DNA of 64,000 nt from contig NZ_CP118527.1 in NCBI RefSeq assembly GCF_028885415.1, positions 6,014,001-6,078,000 on the forward strand, in the 5' to 3' direction. Below the pieces are notes generated by a model. It searched no databases, was not told the DNA's origin, and saw only the letters and a program-made list of their open reading frames with translations. The position numbers were made by a program, and so were the translations under genes. Shown piece by piece: positions 44,334 through 52,925 of the stretch; within the stretch, counting starts at the first letter, position 1; each line of letters starts with the position of its first letter. The stretch is from Streptomyces coeruleorubidus (GTDB taxonomy: Bacteria > Actinomycetota > Actinomycetes > Streptomycetales > Streptomycetaceae).

Positions 44334-46151
44334 CTACGTCGAACTGCGCAGCGCCGCCCAGGTGTCGGGTCCCACCTGGCCGTCCGCGGAGAGGCCCTTG
44401 GCCCTCTGGAACTTCTTGACGGCGGCTTGCGTGGCGCCGCCGAACTGCCCGTCCACGCCCGCGTCGCCGACCTTGAAGCCACGCTGGGCGAGCATGCACT
44501 GCACCTGGACCACGCGCTGCCCCTTGTCACCGCGGACGGTGAGCTCGGTGCCGGAGTAATACGTGCACCGGGAGATCCAGGGAGGGGCGCCGGGCGCGGT
44601 AGCCGTCTTGGTGGGTGCGGCGGTCGGGTCGCCTCCGTCACTGCCCCCGCCGTCTTCGCCACCGTCCGGGGCGCCGGAGGTCTCGCCGGTGGGTTCGGCC
44701 CGGGTTTCGCCCCCGTCTGTCCTCGGGTCAGTTGACGCCTCGTCCGCCCGCGCCCCCGACGCGCCTTGCTTCTCCTCCTTGCCGGCTTCCTTCTCCTGGG
44801 CGCCGGAGGGTGATACGGACGAACCGGGCGGAGGGGCGGTCCGGGCGTCGTCGCCGGTGCTGGTGGCGACCGCTGTCGGCACTGTCGAGGCGGTGTCGCC
44901 GACGGACGGACGGGAGAGGAAGAAGGTTCCTGCAACAACGGCGCACACGGTGAGACCGGCGGCGACGGCGAGGTACACCTTCCGCTTCGTGCGCCCGCCG
45001 CCGCTGTCCCTCGTGGGACTCTGCTCGGGGCCAGGGCCAGGGCCAGGGCCAGGGCCAGGGCCAGGGCCAGGGCCAGGGCCAGGGCCAGGGGCAGGGGCAG
45101 GGGCTGGAATTGCTGTGCCCTGGGCCGCCGGCCCACGTAGCTGGACGGTCTCGTGAGCGGCCTTCGGTAAGGTGAAACGTTCCAGTACGTCGCAGGCCTG
45201 CTGTCGGACGAGCAGCCGGCCGCCCAGCGGCTCGTGCCAGGAGGCGGCGTGGGGGTCCCCGGCGGCCTCGGCGGCCTCGGTCAGTTGCCGAGGCGTGGGA
45301 CGGCCGGCGGGATCCTTGGAGAGGCAGGCGGCAAGCACTGCGGCCAGTCCGGCGTCCCGGGCCGCCAGTCCGGCCATGATCTCGGCCTTGGGCTCCTCGA
45401 ACGCGACACGGTGCATCACGTCGACGCCCGTCCCGTCACCGAAAGGAGCGCGCCCCGTGGCCGCGTAGATCAGGCTTCCCGCGAGGGAGAAGACGTCGGA
45501 GGCGGTGTCGCAGTGGCCCTCGCGCAGATACTCGGGCGCCATGAACGCGGGCGTGCCGACCCGGTTCCCGGTCGAGGTGATCACGCTGCTGTCGGTGGCC
45601 CGCGCGATACCGAAGTCGATGATGTGCGCGCCCTGCTGGGAGAGGATCACATTGGACGGCTTGAGATCCCGGTGCACCACACCGGCGGCGGCCAGCGCTG
45701 CCAGAGCCTGCCCGAGATCACCGACCAGCCGCCACACCCCGGCGACGTCGAGAGGGCCGCACTCGCGGACGGCGTCGGCGAGGTTGAGGCCGGGCAGATA
45801 CTGCGTCGCCATCCACAGCAGGGAGTCGTCGAATCCCGTGCCCAGCAGCTGGGGCGCCCGCGCTGTACGAACCCGGACGTGCAGGGCGGCCTCCCGCTCG
45901 AAACGCCGCCGGAAGCGGGGGTCCTCGGCGTACTCGGGGCGGATCACCTTGACGGCGGCGAGGCCGGGGGCGTTGTCGGCGGGGCGGGCCAGATACACCC
46001 TCCCCATGCCGCCGCTGCCGAGCCTCCCCAGGGGGATGTACGGGCCGATGCGCCCGGGATCGGCGGGCTGCAGCGGGGTGGTGCCGGCCTGCTCCAGGGC
46101 GCCGTCATCGAACGCCGCGTCGGCAGGGCCGGGCCACCGATGGTCTGTCAT
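44334..46151 (-). CDS. Ser/Thr protein kinase with external peptidoglycan-binding domain
   Basis: 605 aa from ATG 46151. The kinase domain (residues about 35-300) is canonical: glycine loop GRLGSGGMGRVYLA, Lys in AAVKVIRPEY, HRDLKPSNVIL, DFG in HIIDFGIARA, and GTPAFMAPEYL. The juxtamembrane part holds a (Pro-Gly)n run coded by a hexanucleotide repeat. A single transmembrane helix (VYLAVAAGLTVCAVVAGTFFL, about residue 390) is followed by an acidic Ser/Glu/Gly-rich stalk. A C-terminal domain of PG_binding_1 type comes last (QVQCMLAQRGFKVGDAGVDG then TQAAVKKFQRAKGL). The topology fits a kinase that reads cell-wall state and signals inside, with the wall-binding fold in place of PASTA domains. 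Confidence 0.93.
   Translation of the reverse strand: MTDHRWPGPADAAFDDGALEQAGTTPLQPADPGRIGPYIPLGRLGSGGMGRVYLARPADNAPGLAAVKVIRPEYAEDPRFRRRFEREAALHVRVRTARAPQLLGTGFDDSLLWMATQYLPGLNLADAVRECGPLDVAGVWRLVGDLGQALAALAAAGVVHRDLKPSNVILSQQGAHIIDFGIARATDSSVITSTGNRVGTPAFMAPEYLREGHCDTASDVFSLAGSLIYAATGRAPFGDGTGVDVMHRVAFEEPKAEIMAGLAARDAGLAAVLAACLSKDPAGRPTPRQLTEAAEAAGDPHAASWHEPLGGRLLVRQQACDVLERFTLPKAAHETVQLRGPAAQGTAIPAPAPAPGPGPGPGPGPGPGPGPGPGPEQSPTRDSGGGRTKRKVYLAVAAGLTVCAVVAGTFFLSRPSVGDTASTVPTAVATSTGDDARTAPPPGSSVSPSGAQEKEAGKEEKQGASGARADEASTDPRTDGGETRAEPTGETSGAPDGGEDGGGSDGGDPTAAPTKTATAPGAPPWISRCTYYSGTELTVRGDKGQRVVQVQCMLAQRGFKVGDAGVDGQFGGATQAAVKKFQRAKGLSADGQVGPDTWAALRSST
45031..45090. repeat. (CCAGGG)10 simple repeat inside the kinase gene
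   Basis: Ten perfect hexamers, flanked by GGGGCAGGGG variants, encode alternating Pro-Gly in the linker before the membrane helix. Slippage by whole units changes linker length but keeps the frame. Confidence 0.95.
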
Positions 46152-46495
46152 GGGTCCCCCGACCTGCTTTCCTTCTCAACGTGCTCTCATGTCACGCCAG
46201 TTGGCTGATGAGAGGTTATCGTCCCGGCGCCGGGGGTGTTCCGGATGCGGCAGGAAGGGGGCGGGGGCGCCGTAGGACTGTGCGACGGGGAACAGGATCT
46301 GGAACACGCGGGCTGCGGGATGCATGTGCGGGGAACTCCACTGCGGCGGGCCGGGAAGAGGGGCGGGACAGCCGCGGTGAGCGTGGAAAGGTGACGCTCA
46401 CCGCGGCGGTGCGCCCGGGCTCGACCGCGCACCCCTGTCCACGGTCTCCTCCCTCGGCTGTGCCGACTCCCCCCGAGTGATCTCGTGGATCCTCG
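46152..46495. other. intergenic region between kinase and secreted protein genes
   Basis: No gene is visible. It holds the minus-strand upstream region of the kinase, with a TAACCT-type -10 candidate around 46216, and the 3' flank of the next minus-strand gene. Confidence 0.5.
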
Positions 46496-46957
46496 TCAGC
46501 CGATGAAGCTACCGGGCAGGCAACTGCGCCCGGGGTCGCCGTTGCGGTAGAAGTACCAGTCCATCGCCTTGCGGGTGTCAGGGCCGTAGATCCCGTCCAC
46601 GCCGATCTTCGCGTCCCTTTGCACCGCCTTGACGGCCTCACGTGTCTTGTCCCCGTAGATGCCGTCGATCCCGCCGGTGCTCAGGTTGTGGCAGTGGACC
46701 AGGTTGAACTGAAGCTCCTTGACAGCCGAGCTCTCGTTGCCGTACTTCAGGATGCAGTTCCTGGTGCCGTTGCCCTTGTAGTACGGCTGATTGACGGTGT
46801 CCGTCCCACCGGCCTTCACCCTCGTGACGCCGTTGCACGTCGGATACGAGGCGGCGAACGTGGACGGTGCGGCAGCGATCACGCCGCCCAGGAGACTTGC
46901 CGTAAGAACTCCTGCGAAAACGGCTGCCCGGGTGCGGAGCGGGCGGTTCTGGATCAT
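46496..46957 (-). CDS. small secreted peptidoglycan-binding-like protein
   Basis: 153 aa from ATG 46957, with GGGAG seven bases upstream. A signal peptide (ending near STFAASYP) is followed by one compact domain with four cysteines (CNGVTRV, NCILKYGN, VHCHNL, SCLPGSF). The repeat-like pattern VKELQFNLVHCHNLSTGGID then GIYGDKTREAVKAVQRDAKI resembles PG_binding_1 (final GIYGPDTRKAMDW). It probably binds peptidoglycan outside the cell. It lies just upstream of the kinase on the same strand, whose external domain is of the same type, so a shared ligand or partner role is possible. Confidence 0.82.
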   Translation of the reverse strand: MIQNRPLRTRAAVFAGVLTASLLGGVIAAAPSTFAASYPTCNGVTRVKAGGTDTVNQPYYKGNGTRNCILKYGNESSAVKELQFNLVHCHNLSTGGIDGIYGDKTREAVKAVQRDAKIGVDGIYGPDTRKAMDWYFYRNGDPGRSCLPGSFIG

Positions 46958-47007
46958 GTGGTTCTCCCTACGATGTGCGGGTTTCTGCTGGCTTGTCCGC
47001 GCCGCAA

Positions 47008-47448
47008 TCATGGTTTAGGGCAAAGGGTTGGGTGAACCTGAAATGTTTCAGGGTCGTCATGGGAGAGGCTCACCTGGCACCACACCGTCTTGCCGCCAGG
47101 CGACAGCGGTACCCCCCAGCGTCGGGCGACCGCGTCGAGCAGGAGCAGGCCGCGGCCCGTCTCGTCGTCCTCGTCCGGGTGGCGGGTGATGAGCCAGGCG
47201 TGCGGGTCGGGGTCGGTCACCTCCAGTCGGGTACGGCCGTCCGGGGTGCGGAACAGGTGGACTGTCACCGGGGTGCCCTCGCCGACGTGGGCGATCACGT
47301 TCGTCAGCAACTCGCTCACACAGAGCTGAACTTCGAGGCAGGGCCCGCCCACGTGGTCGCGTACGGCTCGGCGTACCTCGGGTACGGCCTTGGGGAGCGC
47401 GGGCAATTCGAGGACGAGGGGTTCGTGGGCGTGGGGGCGGGGGTGCAT
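47008..47448 (-). CDS. ATP-binding anti-sigma-type protein (HATPase_c_2)
   Basis: 146 aa from ATG 47448, chosen over 47463 because GGAGG stands eight bases upstream. It is an RsbW-like GHKL ATPase domain: VQLCVSELLTNVIAHVGEGT (N box), LEVTDPDPHAWLITRH (G1 box, D.P form), and TGRGLLLLDAVARRWGVPLS (G2). In Streptomyces such small proteins sit beside XRE/DUF397 pairs in the abaA and whiJ-like loci and affect development or antibiotic production. The XRE gene here is divergent, with DUF397 following it, so the set is complete. Kinase targets are unknown. Confidence 0.88.
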   Translation of the reverse strand: MHPRPHAHEPLVLELPALPKAVPEVRRAVRDHVGGPCLEVQLCVSELLTNVIAHVGEGTPVTVHLFRTPDGRTRLEVTDPDPHAWLITRHPDEDDETGRGLLLLDAVARRWGVPLSPGGKTVWCQVSLSHDDPETFQVHPTLCPKP

Positions 47449-47624
47449 GGGAGACGCCTCCATGTGCGCTCCGCGATGAGTCGCTCACACACTGACGTCG
47501 AGTTGCGTACCGTGAAAGGGGTTTCGGCTGTGCACGAGCAAGTGAGAAACGACGGTGGTGGGTTGTTCCCGCGAAGAAGGACCCTGACGCGTCGACGAGT
47601 GTTCCCTGCTTCTACGGCGCCGAG

Positions 47625-48425
47625 TTGCGTTATAGGAGGGAGCAAGCGGGGCTGACGCTGGAGCAGTTGGTGGAGGGGAGTTTCCGGGGGATCTCGTTCC
47701 TCAGCCAGATCGAGCGGGGGGAGCGGGGGATGCCGTTGGACCTGGCCCGGCACGTGGACCAGAAGCTGGGAACAGACGGGTTCTTCGAGCGGCGGTGTGA
47801 GGACGCGGCCAAGGCGCGGCGGGTGGGGCACGCGTGGTACTACGCGGACGTCCCGGACATGGAGAAGCGGGCGCTGTCGCTGGAGGAGTGGGCTCCCAAC
47901 GTCGTTCCGGGTCTTCTGCAGACCGGAGCTTATGTTCGGGGGCTTATTCAGTACGTGGAGCCGGAGGTGCCACCGAAGGCGGTTGAGGAACGTGTCAGCG
48001 CACGGTTGGCGCGTGCGGAGTTGTGGAAACGCGAGGACCGGCCGAGCTATTGGGGGATCCTGAGCGAGTCGGTGATCCGCAGAACGCCGCTTTCTCCGGC
48101 GGTGATGGCCGAGCAGTTGGACCACATCCTCGACGTGATCCGGTCCACACGGAACGTTCTTCAGATCGTTCCGGAAACAGTCCCCTGGCACCCCCTCGCG
48201 GGTGGCATGGCCAAGATCATGACCTTTCCCGACGCTCCGCCGTTGGTATACACCGAGGGCGATTTGACTGGCCACATCGTCGATTTCCCGGCCCAAGTGA
48301 AGGAGTTCCGTCGTAGATACGATTGGCTCAGGGCCGTCGCACTGTCACCCGAGGCGTCCCTGGCCTTGATGGACGACGCAGCGAGGATCTACAGAGATGA
48401 AGCGCAGCAAGGGGATTTGACCTAG
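47625..48425 (+). CDS. XRE-family regulator with DUF5753 (WhiJ-like), N-terminus disturbed
   Basis: 266 aa from the first legal start, TTG 47625. The helix-turn-helix is LRYRREQAGLTLEQLVEGSF then RGISFLSQIERGERGMPLDL. The DUF5753 region follows with WAPNVVPGLLQTGAYVRGLI, AELWKREDRPSYWGILSESV and LTGHIVDFPAQVKEFRRRYD. Protein-like sequence runs on upstream in the same frame (AKKDPDASTSVPCFYGAE) but has no start codon. One extra C in the CCC run near 47568-47570 would join it to GTG 47530 or 47542. So either the gene has a frameshift or the run is misread. Together with the divergent ATPase and the DUF397 remnant it forms a whiJ-type regulatory locus. Confidence 0.75.
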   Translation: MRYRREQAGLTLEQLVEGSFRGISFLSQIERGERGMPLDLARHVDQKLGTDGFFERRCEDAAKARRVGHAWYYADVPDMEKRALSLEEWAPNVVPGLLQTGAYVRGLIQYVEPEVPPKAVEERVSARLARAELWKREDRPSYWGILSESVIRRTPLSPAVMAEQLDHILDVIRSTRNVLQIVPETVPWHPLAGGMAKIMTFPDAPPLVYTEGDLTGHIVDFPAQVKEFRRRYDWLRAVALSPEASLALMDDAARIYRDEAQQGDLT

Positions 48426-48595
48426 GTTCCGTCGCTTGGCGCAAGAGCAGCTACAGCAACGCCGATGGCGGCGACTGCGTCGAAGTAGCCGACAACCTCC
48501 CCGGCACCGTCCCCGTCCGCGACTCCAAAAACCCAGAGGGCCCCGCCCTGGTGTTCCCCACCCGAGCCTGGGCCCTCTTCATCAAGTCCCTGTAG
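48397..48595 (+). pseudogene. DUF397 small protein gene, frameshifted
   Basis: ATG 48397 overlaps the XRE gene end and reads MKRSKGI then stops. Removing one G from the GGGG run at 48411-48414 gives MKRSKGFDLGSVAWRKSSYS, continuing SNADGGDCVEVADNLPGTVP, VRDSKNPEGPALVFP and a stop at 48593. That is a standard DUF397 protein of about 65 aa (WRKSSYSN, VEVADN, VRDSK). DUF397 genes almost always follow an XRE/DUF5753 gene, as here, and the pair behaves as a regulatory unit. Real frameshift or homopolymer error cannot be told apart from the sequence. Confidence 0.75.
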
Positions 48596-48604
48596 CCCGG
48601 CCCC

Positions 48605-50095
48605 TCACCACGGCGTCAGAACATCCACCACCGCCGTGAACGACGAGCAACTGTCGATCAGCCGGTGCGAGCGCGGCGCATACGTGCCCGCCAGGTTGCC
48701 CATGCTGTTCACCGCGCTGCACCCGGTGCGCTGCGCCAGGCGGCGGCGGTCCGCGTCCGCGGGGGAGAAGTCGGTGCCCCGGAAGTAGGCGACGGCACTC
48801 TCCTCATGGCTGTCGTCGATGTTGTTGAAGATCGAACGCACCGGGGCGTCGGCGGCCCAGGTGCAGGTGTCCTTGCCCGACTGCCAGTCCGGGTCGTCGC
48901 CCTGCCAGACGCACATGTCGCCGTTGCCGTTGTGCTCGTGGAAGAAGCAGACACTGTCCTCCGGGCAGCGGTGGTAGCCGTAGACCACCTCGCCGCGCGC
49001 ATTGGTGGGGAAGGCCAGCTCTCTGGGCAGGGCCGCGTACACCGGCGTTCCATCGTCCGTGGTCACATGACGGTAGGCCGAGACCGTCGACGTCGTCGTG
49101 ATGAGCAGGGCCAACGTGAGCGTTGCCGTGAGTACGGGGCGTCGCTGCCAGAAGCGGGGGCGCAGTCGGGGCAGTCGGGCCGGTGTGACGACGCCCGCGG
49201 CCTTCGTGACGCGGGGCAGCAGCGCCGCCGCGGTGGTGCGCTCGGCGTGTGTGCGGGCGAGACAGTCGGTGATGATCTCCCGCCAGCCCTCGGGTAGTTC
49301 AGGGGACAGGCGCAGTTCGTCCGTGCCGCGTGCGTAACGCGTCGCCGCGTCGATGCGGCCCTCGGTCGTCCCGCCCGGCAGCGGAAACTCTCCGGTCAGG
49401 ACGACATGGGCGAGGACACCGAAGGCCCAGATGTCGGCGGTCGGGCGGATGCGCGTGCCGCGTTCGTCGACCTCGGGCCAGAGCAGCTCGGGCGGGGTGT
49501 AGTCGGGTGTGGCGAAGGCGGGCGCGTAGGCGTGGGTGCCTTCCAGTTCGGCGGCCATGTTGAAGTCGGCGAGCCGTACCGAATCGTCTTTCATGAGCAG
49601 GACGTTGGCCGGCTTCAGGTCGCCGTGGATCCAGCCCGCGTGGTGCAGCTGGTGCAGGCCCTCGCAGATCTGGGCCAGCAGGGCCGGGCCGGACTCGGGT
49701 GTCGGGTCGTGTGCCAGTACGGCGTCCAGGGAGGTCTCGGCCCGTTCCAGGACGATGACGGTGGCGCCGTCCAGCTCCGGGTGGTCCGGGTCGTCGACGG
49801 TCAGCGTTTCGTGCATGCGGATGAGGCGGGGCGCGCGCAACCGGCCCAGCAACTCGACCTCCCGCTCGGCCAGTTCGCGTAGATGGCGCAGCTGGCGTGG
49901 GGTGCGGGTGCCGGTCGGCAGGAACTTCAGGGCGGCCCGGCGGGGCAGGGCCGGATCCGCCTCGCCGGTCGGCCGGCCTGCATACACGGTCGCGAAGGCA
50001 CCGGACCCGAGAGGCTCCCGCACCTCCCAGTGGCCTACGCGGTAGCCCTGCGGTACGGGCACCGCGTGCGGCTGCTGTCCGGACGCGCTGTGCAC
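48605..50095 (-). CDS. Ser/Thr protein kinase with external I36-like domain
   Basis: 496 aa from GTG 50095 (VHSASGQQPHAVP), with a G-rich ribosome site eight bases upstream. Kinase domain (residues about 15-280): EPLGSGAFATVYAGRP, Lys in AALKFLPTGT, then HGDLKPANVLL in place of HRD, and DFNMAAELEGT in place of DFG. It is a noncanonical, non-RD kinase shared in design with two neighbours. A membrane helix (VLTATLTLALLITTTSTVSA) is followed by about 150 external residues with six cysteines (CPEDSVCFFHEHNGNGDMC, DTCTWAADAP, TGCSAVN) that resemble peptidase inhibitor I36/crystallin-like modules. The ALF-repeat gene upstream is on the same strand. Confidence 0.85.
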   Translation of the reverse strand: MHSASGQQPHAVPVPQGYRVGHWEVREPLGSGAFATVYAGRPTGEADPALPRRAALKFLPTGTRTPRQLRHLRELAEREVELLGRLRAPRLIRMHETLTVDDPDHPELDGATVIVLERAETSLDAVLAHDPTPESGPALLAQICEGLHQLHHAGWIHGDLKPANVLLMKDDSVRLADFNMAAELEGTHAYAPAFATPDYTPPELLWPEVDERGTRIRPTADIWAFGVLAHVVLTGEFPLPGGTTEGRIDAATRYARGTDELRLSPELPEGWREIITDCLARTHAERTTAAALLPRVTKAAGVVTPARLPRLRPRFWQRRPVLTATLTLALLITTTSTVSAYRHVTTDDGTPVYAALPRELAFPTNARGEVVYGYHRCPEDSVCFFHEHNGNGDMCVWQGDDPDWQSGKDTCTWAADAPVRSIFNNIDDSHEESAVAYFRGTDFSPADADRRRLAQRTGCSAVNSMGNLAGTYAPRSHRLIDSCSSFTAVVDVLTPW

Positions 50096-50178
50096 GGATC
50101 CGTCCCCTCCCCCGAAAATCGAGGACCACCCTCGCCCCGCCAACGAAGGGCGGAGCGAGGGCGTTCCAGAAGTACGGC

Positions 50179-50787
50179 TCAGCCGTCCACCTCGTACTGG
50201 CCCATCTCGATGAAGTACCGCAACTCCTCCGGCGTCCCGTCAATGGCGTCCTCCGCCGCGGCCCGCAGCGCGTCGCTGATCGTCGGGTCGGCGAGGATGC
50301 GGGCGACACGGACGCGGTCGTCCTCGGCGACGGCCAGGCGGTAGCCCGTCTCCAGGAAGGCGCGCAGGGCTTCCGGGGTGTTGGCGTCGAGGGCCTCGTT
50401 GGCCTCCCGGATGACCGCCTTGTCGGTCTTGGGGTCGGCGGAGGCGAGGATGCGTGCTATGGCGACGCGGTCGTCCTCGGCCTGGGCGATCCAGCGGCCG
50501 GTCTCCAGAAAGTACCGCTGGTCCTCGATGGTGCCGTCCAAGGCCTTCTGCGCGGCGGCGTAGACGGCCCTGCCCGTGGTGGGGTCGGCGAGGATGCGCG
50601 CGATCGCGCCCCGGACGTCGTCGTCGGACATGTCACCGACGCTTGAGCCGGCCGTGTCGGAAGCGGTCGCCGCGGTGGTGGCGGACGACGGGGACGACTC
50701 GGCGGCGAGGGCCGGGCCGGCCAGCAGGAGCGCGGGGGTCAGAGCGACGGTTGTCACGAGGGTCAGGGCGGTACGGGTTGGTCTCAC
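50179..50787 (-). CDS. secreted ALF-repeat protein
   Basis: 202 aa from GTG 50787, with AGGAAGG upstream. A signal peptide (LVTTVALTPALLLAGPALAA) and a Ser/Thr spacer lead to repeats of about 45 residues. Each carries a helix with the pattern ALDGTIEDQRYFLETGRWIA, ALDANTPEALRAFLETGYRL or AIDGTPEELRYFIEMGQYEV. These are ALF-type short repeats common in actinobacterial secreted proteins, thought to bind partners, with unproved function. It lies 83 bases upstream of the kinase gene on the same strand and may be part of its unit. Confidence 0.82.
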   Translation of the reverse strand: MRPTRTALTLVTTVALTPALLLAGPALAAESSPSSATTAATASDTAGSSVGDMSDDDVRGAIARILADPTTGRAVYAAAQKALDGTIEDQRYFLETGRWIAQAEDDRVAIARILASADPKTDKAVIREANEALDANTPEALRAFLETGYRLAVAEDDRVRVARILADPTISDALRAAAEDAIDGTPEELRYFIEMGQYEVDG

Positions 50788-50986
50788 GTGTGAACCTTCC
50801 TCGGGTAGGTCAATCGCGCAGGTGAAGTGCCGGTGTGTTCATCATCCTTGCAACCGCGCCCGAACTCACCGCGATAACTCCCCCTGGGGCCCGTCCTTTC
50901 CGCACCCATCCTGAAACCTTTGAGGGTCACACAGTGCCTCCTCCGTGTGACTCTGCACATGGCCAACACGACCCGAGGGGGAGCAC

Positions 50987-51547
50987 ATGAATTTTCTCAG
51001 GAAGCGTTCACGGGCAGTGGCGGCGGTCCTGGGCGCCGCCATGGTGACCACGCTGGGACTGGCGGCATCACCGGCCTCGGCGAAGGTGTCCGACGGGTGG
51101 ATACGGGGGTACGGCAAGTTCTCCGACGACTGGGACGACGAGGGTGAGCTGTCCCGCACGTCCTGGCGAAGCTCCAACGCGACGTGCCTGTGGCAGCGCA
51201 TCCTGTGGGCGGAGGGAGCCTACGCGACGAACTACGACGGCAAGATCTTCGAAGAGGGCCACATCGACGGGGACTTCGGGTGGCGCACCCTCTATTCGAC
51301 GATCGATCTGCAGAAGAAGCTGGGGGAAACCGCGGACGGCATCGTGGGCGAAAAGACCTTCAGCCGGGTCAACAAGCACATGTACAAGATCGGTGGGTCG
51401 ACCGACAGCGAGAGGACCCTGTATCTGCGGTACGAGGGCAAGAAGCACACCTTCGATCTGCGCCGCAACACCGAGGGGAAGTACGTTTTCCCCGACCGCA
51501 AGGGCGACTCGCGTCAGGCGGGGTACAAATACCACTCCTGCGGCTGA
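50987..51547 (+). CDS. secreted peptidoglycan-binding-like protein
   Basis: 186 aa from ATG 50987, with GAGGGGGAGC upstream. A signal peptide ends near SPASAKV. The mature protein is rich in Trp, Tyr, Asp and Lys, with a PG_binding_1-like core: CLWQRILWAEGAYATNYDG, IDGDFGWRTLYSTIDLQKKL, GETADGIVGEKTFSRVNKHM. The rest has two cysteines (ATCLWQ, YHSCG). It is the only plus-strand gene between minus-strand kinases. It likely binds wall material, and by location may be sensed by, or be the target of, the kinases. Function is inferred. Confidence 0.75.
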   Translation: MNFLRKRSRAVAAVLGAAMVTTLGLAASPASAKVSDGWIRGYGKFSDDWDDEGELSRTSWRSSNATCLWQRILWAEGAYATNYDGKIFEEGHIDGDFGWRTLYSTIDLQKKLGETADGIVGEKTFSRVNKHMYKIGGSTDSERTLYLRYEGKKHTFDLRRNTEGKYVFPDRKGDSRQAGYKYHSCG

Positions 51548-51575
51548 CAGGCAGCCGCGCGGGTTGTGGGGAAGG

Positions 51576-52925
51576 TCAGACCTCGTCGGCCTTCCGCAGC
51601 GCGCTCCACGTCCGCGCGTCCACCACCCCGTCCGACTCCAGCCCCTCCCGCTTCTGGAACGTCATCACCGCGTCGTGCGTCAGCGGGCCGAAGTCCCCGT
51701 CGACCTCGCCGACCGCGGTGATGCCGTGCAGATAGCGGAGCAGGCACTGCGCCTCACGGACCTGGCTGCCGCCCTCGCCCCGCTTGACGGTGAAGTCCCA
51801 GGTGCTGTTCCAGCCCGCGGTGTAGCCGACGCCGTGCTCCTCGTCCTCGTACACCGCCGGCTTCTCGCAGCTGGGCGGTGCCGCGGCGGCCGGGGGATCG
51901 TCACGGAGAGCGTACGTCACCGCGGTCCCGCCCAGCACCGCCGTCGCCGCGAATACCGCGACCAGCACCGGACGCCGCCACCCCCGGGGCCGCAGCCTCG
52001 GCAGGCGGGCGGAGGGGGAGGTGCCCGCGGCCTCCTCCACCCGGCGCAGCAGTGCGCCGGTGTCAGGAACCCGGGCGGCGCGCGCCGCGTGCGTGGGGGC
52101 CAGGCAGTCCCGGACGATCTCCCGCCAGGCGTCCGGGAGTTCGGGAGACAGGCGCAACTCCTCGGTACCGCGCGCGTACCGCGTCGCCGCGTCCGTGCGT
52201 GCCTGAGTGCTTCCGCCCGGCAACGGGAAGGAGCCCGTGAGGACGACATGGGCGAGCACGCCGAAGGCCCAGACGTCGGCGGAGGGGCGTATGCGGGTGC
52301 CCCGCTCGTCGATCTCGGGCCACAGCAGCTCCGGTGGTGTGTAGTCGGGCGTGGCGAAGGCGGGTGCGTAGGCGTGCGTGCCCTCCAGTTCCGCCGCCAT
52401 GTTGAAGTCCGCCAGCCGGACTGAACCGTCTTCCATCAGCAGCACGTTGGCGGGTTTCAGGTCGCCGTGCACCCAGCCCGCGTGGTGCAACTGGTGCAGG
52501 CCCTCGCAGATCTGGGCGAGCAGGGCCGTGCCCGACTCCGGCTGCGGCTCGTGTTCCAGTACGGCGTCCAGGGAGCCCTCGGCCCGCTCCAGCACGAGCA
52601 CCGTGGCGCCGTCCAGCTCCGGATGCCCCGGGTCGTCGACCGTCAGGGTGTCGTACATCCGGATCAGCCGGGGCGCTCGCAGGCGGCCCAGCAACTCGAC
52701 CTCGCGCTCGGCCAGTTCCCGCAGGTGTCGCAGCTGGCGTGGGGTGCGGGTGCCGGTGGGCAGGAACTTCAGGGCCGCCCGACGGGGCAGCTCCAGGCCC
52801 CCTTCCCCGGCGGGCCGGGCCGCGTACACGGTGGCGAAGGCGCCGGAGGCGAGGGGTTCGCGCACCTCCCACCGGCCGACGCGGTAGCCCTTCGGGACGG
52901 TGACGGCGTACGACCGGCCGGTCAT
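51576..52925 (-). CDS. Ser/Thr protein kinase with external peptidoglycan-binding domain, FHA-linked
   Basis: 449 aa from ATG 52925, overlapping the FHA gene stop (ATGA). Kinase part: REPLASGAFATVYAARPAGE, Lys in AALKFLPTGT, Glu in AEREVELLGRL, HGDLKPANVLL, and DFNMAAELEGTHAYAPAFAT, the HGD and DFN variants again. A basic stretch and one helix (RPVLVAVFAATAVLGGTAVT, about residues 320-340) lead to an external part with C-terminal PG_binding_1 fold (AQCLLRYLHGITAVGEVDGD, then FGPLTHDAVMTFQKREGL). Two cysteines flank the first half. The kinase domain is nearly the same as those at 48605 and 53929, so these are paralogues with different sensors. Confidence 0.88.
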   Translation of the reverse strand: MTGRSYAVTVPKGYRVGRWEVREPLASGAFATVYAARPAGEGGLELPRRAALKFLPTGTRTPRQLRHLRELAEREVELLGRLRAPRLIRMYDTLTVDDPGHPELDGATVLVLERAEGSLDAVLEHEPQPESGTALLAQICEGLHQLHHAGWVHGDLKPANVLLMEDGSVRLADFNMAAELEGTHAYAPAFATPDYTPPELLWPEIDERGTRIRPSADVWAFGVLAHVVLTGSFPLPGGSTQARTDAATRYARGTEELRLSPELPDAWREIVRDCLAPTHAARAARVPDTGALLRRVEEAAGTSPSARLPRLRPRGWRRPVLVAVFAATAVLGGTAVTYALRDDPPAAAAPPSCEKPAVYEDEEHGVGYTAGWNSTWDFTVKRGEGGSQVREAQCLLRYLHGITAVGEVDGDFGPLTHDAVMTFQKREGLESDGVVDARTWSALRKADEV

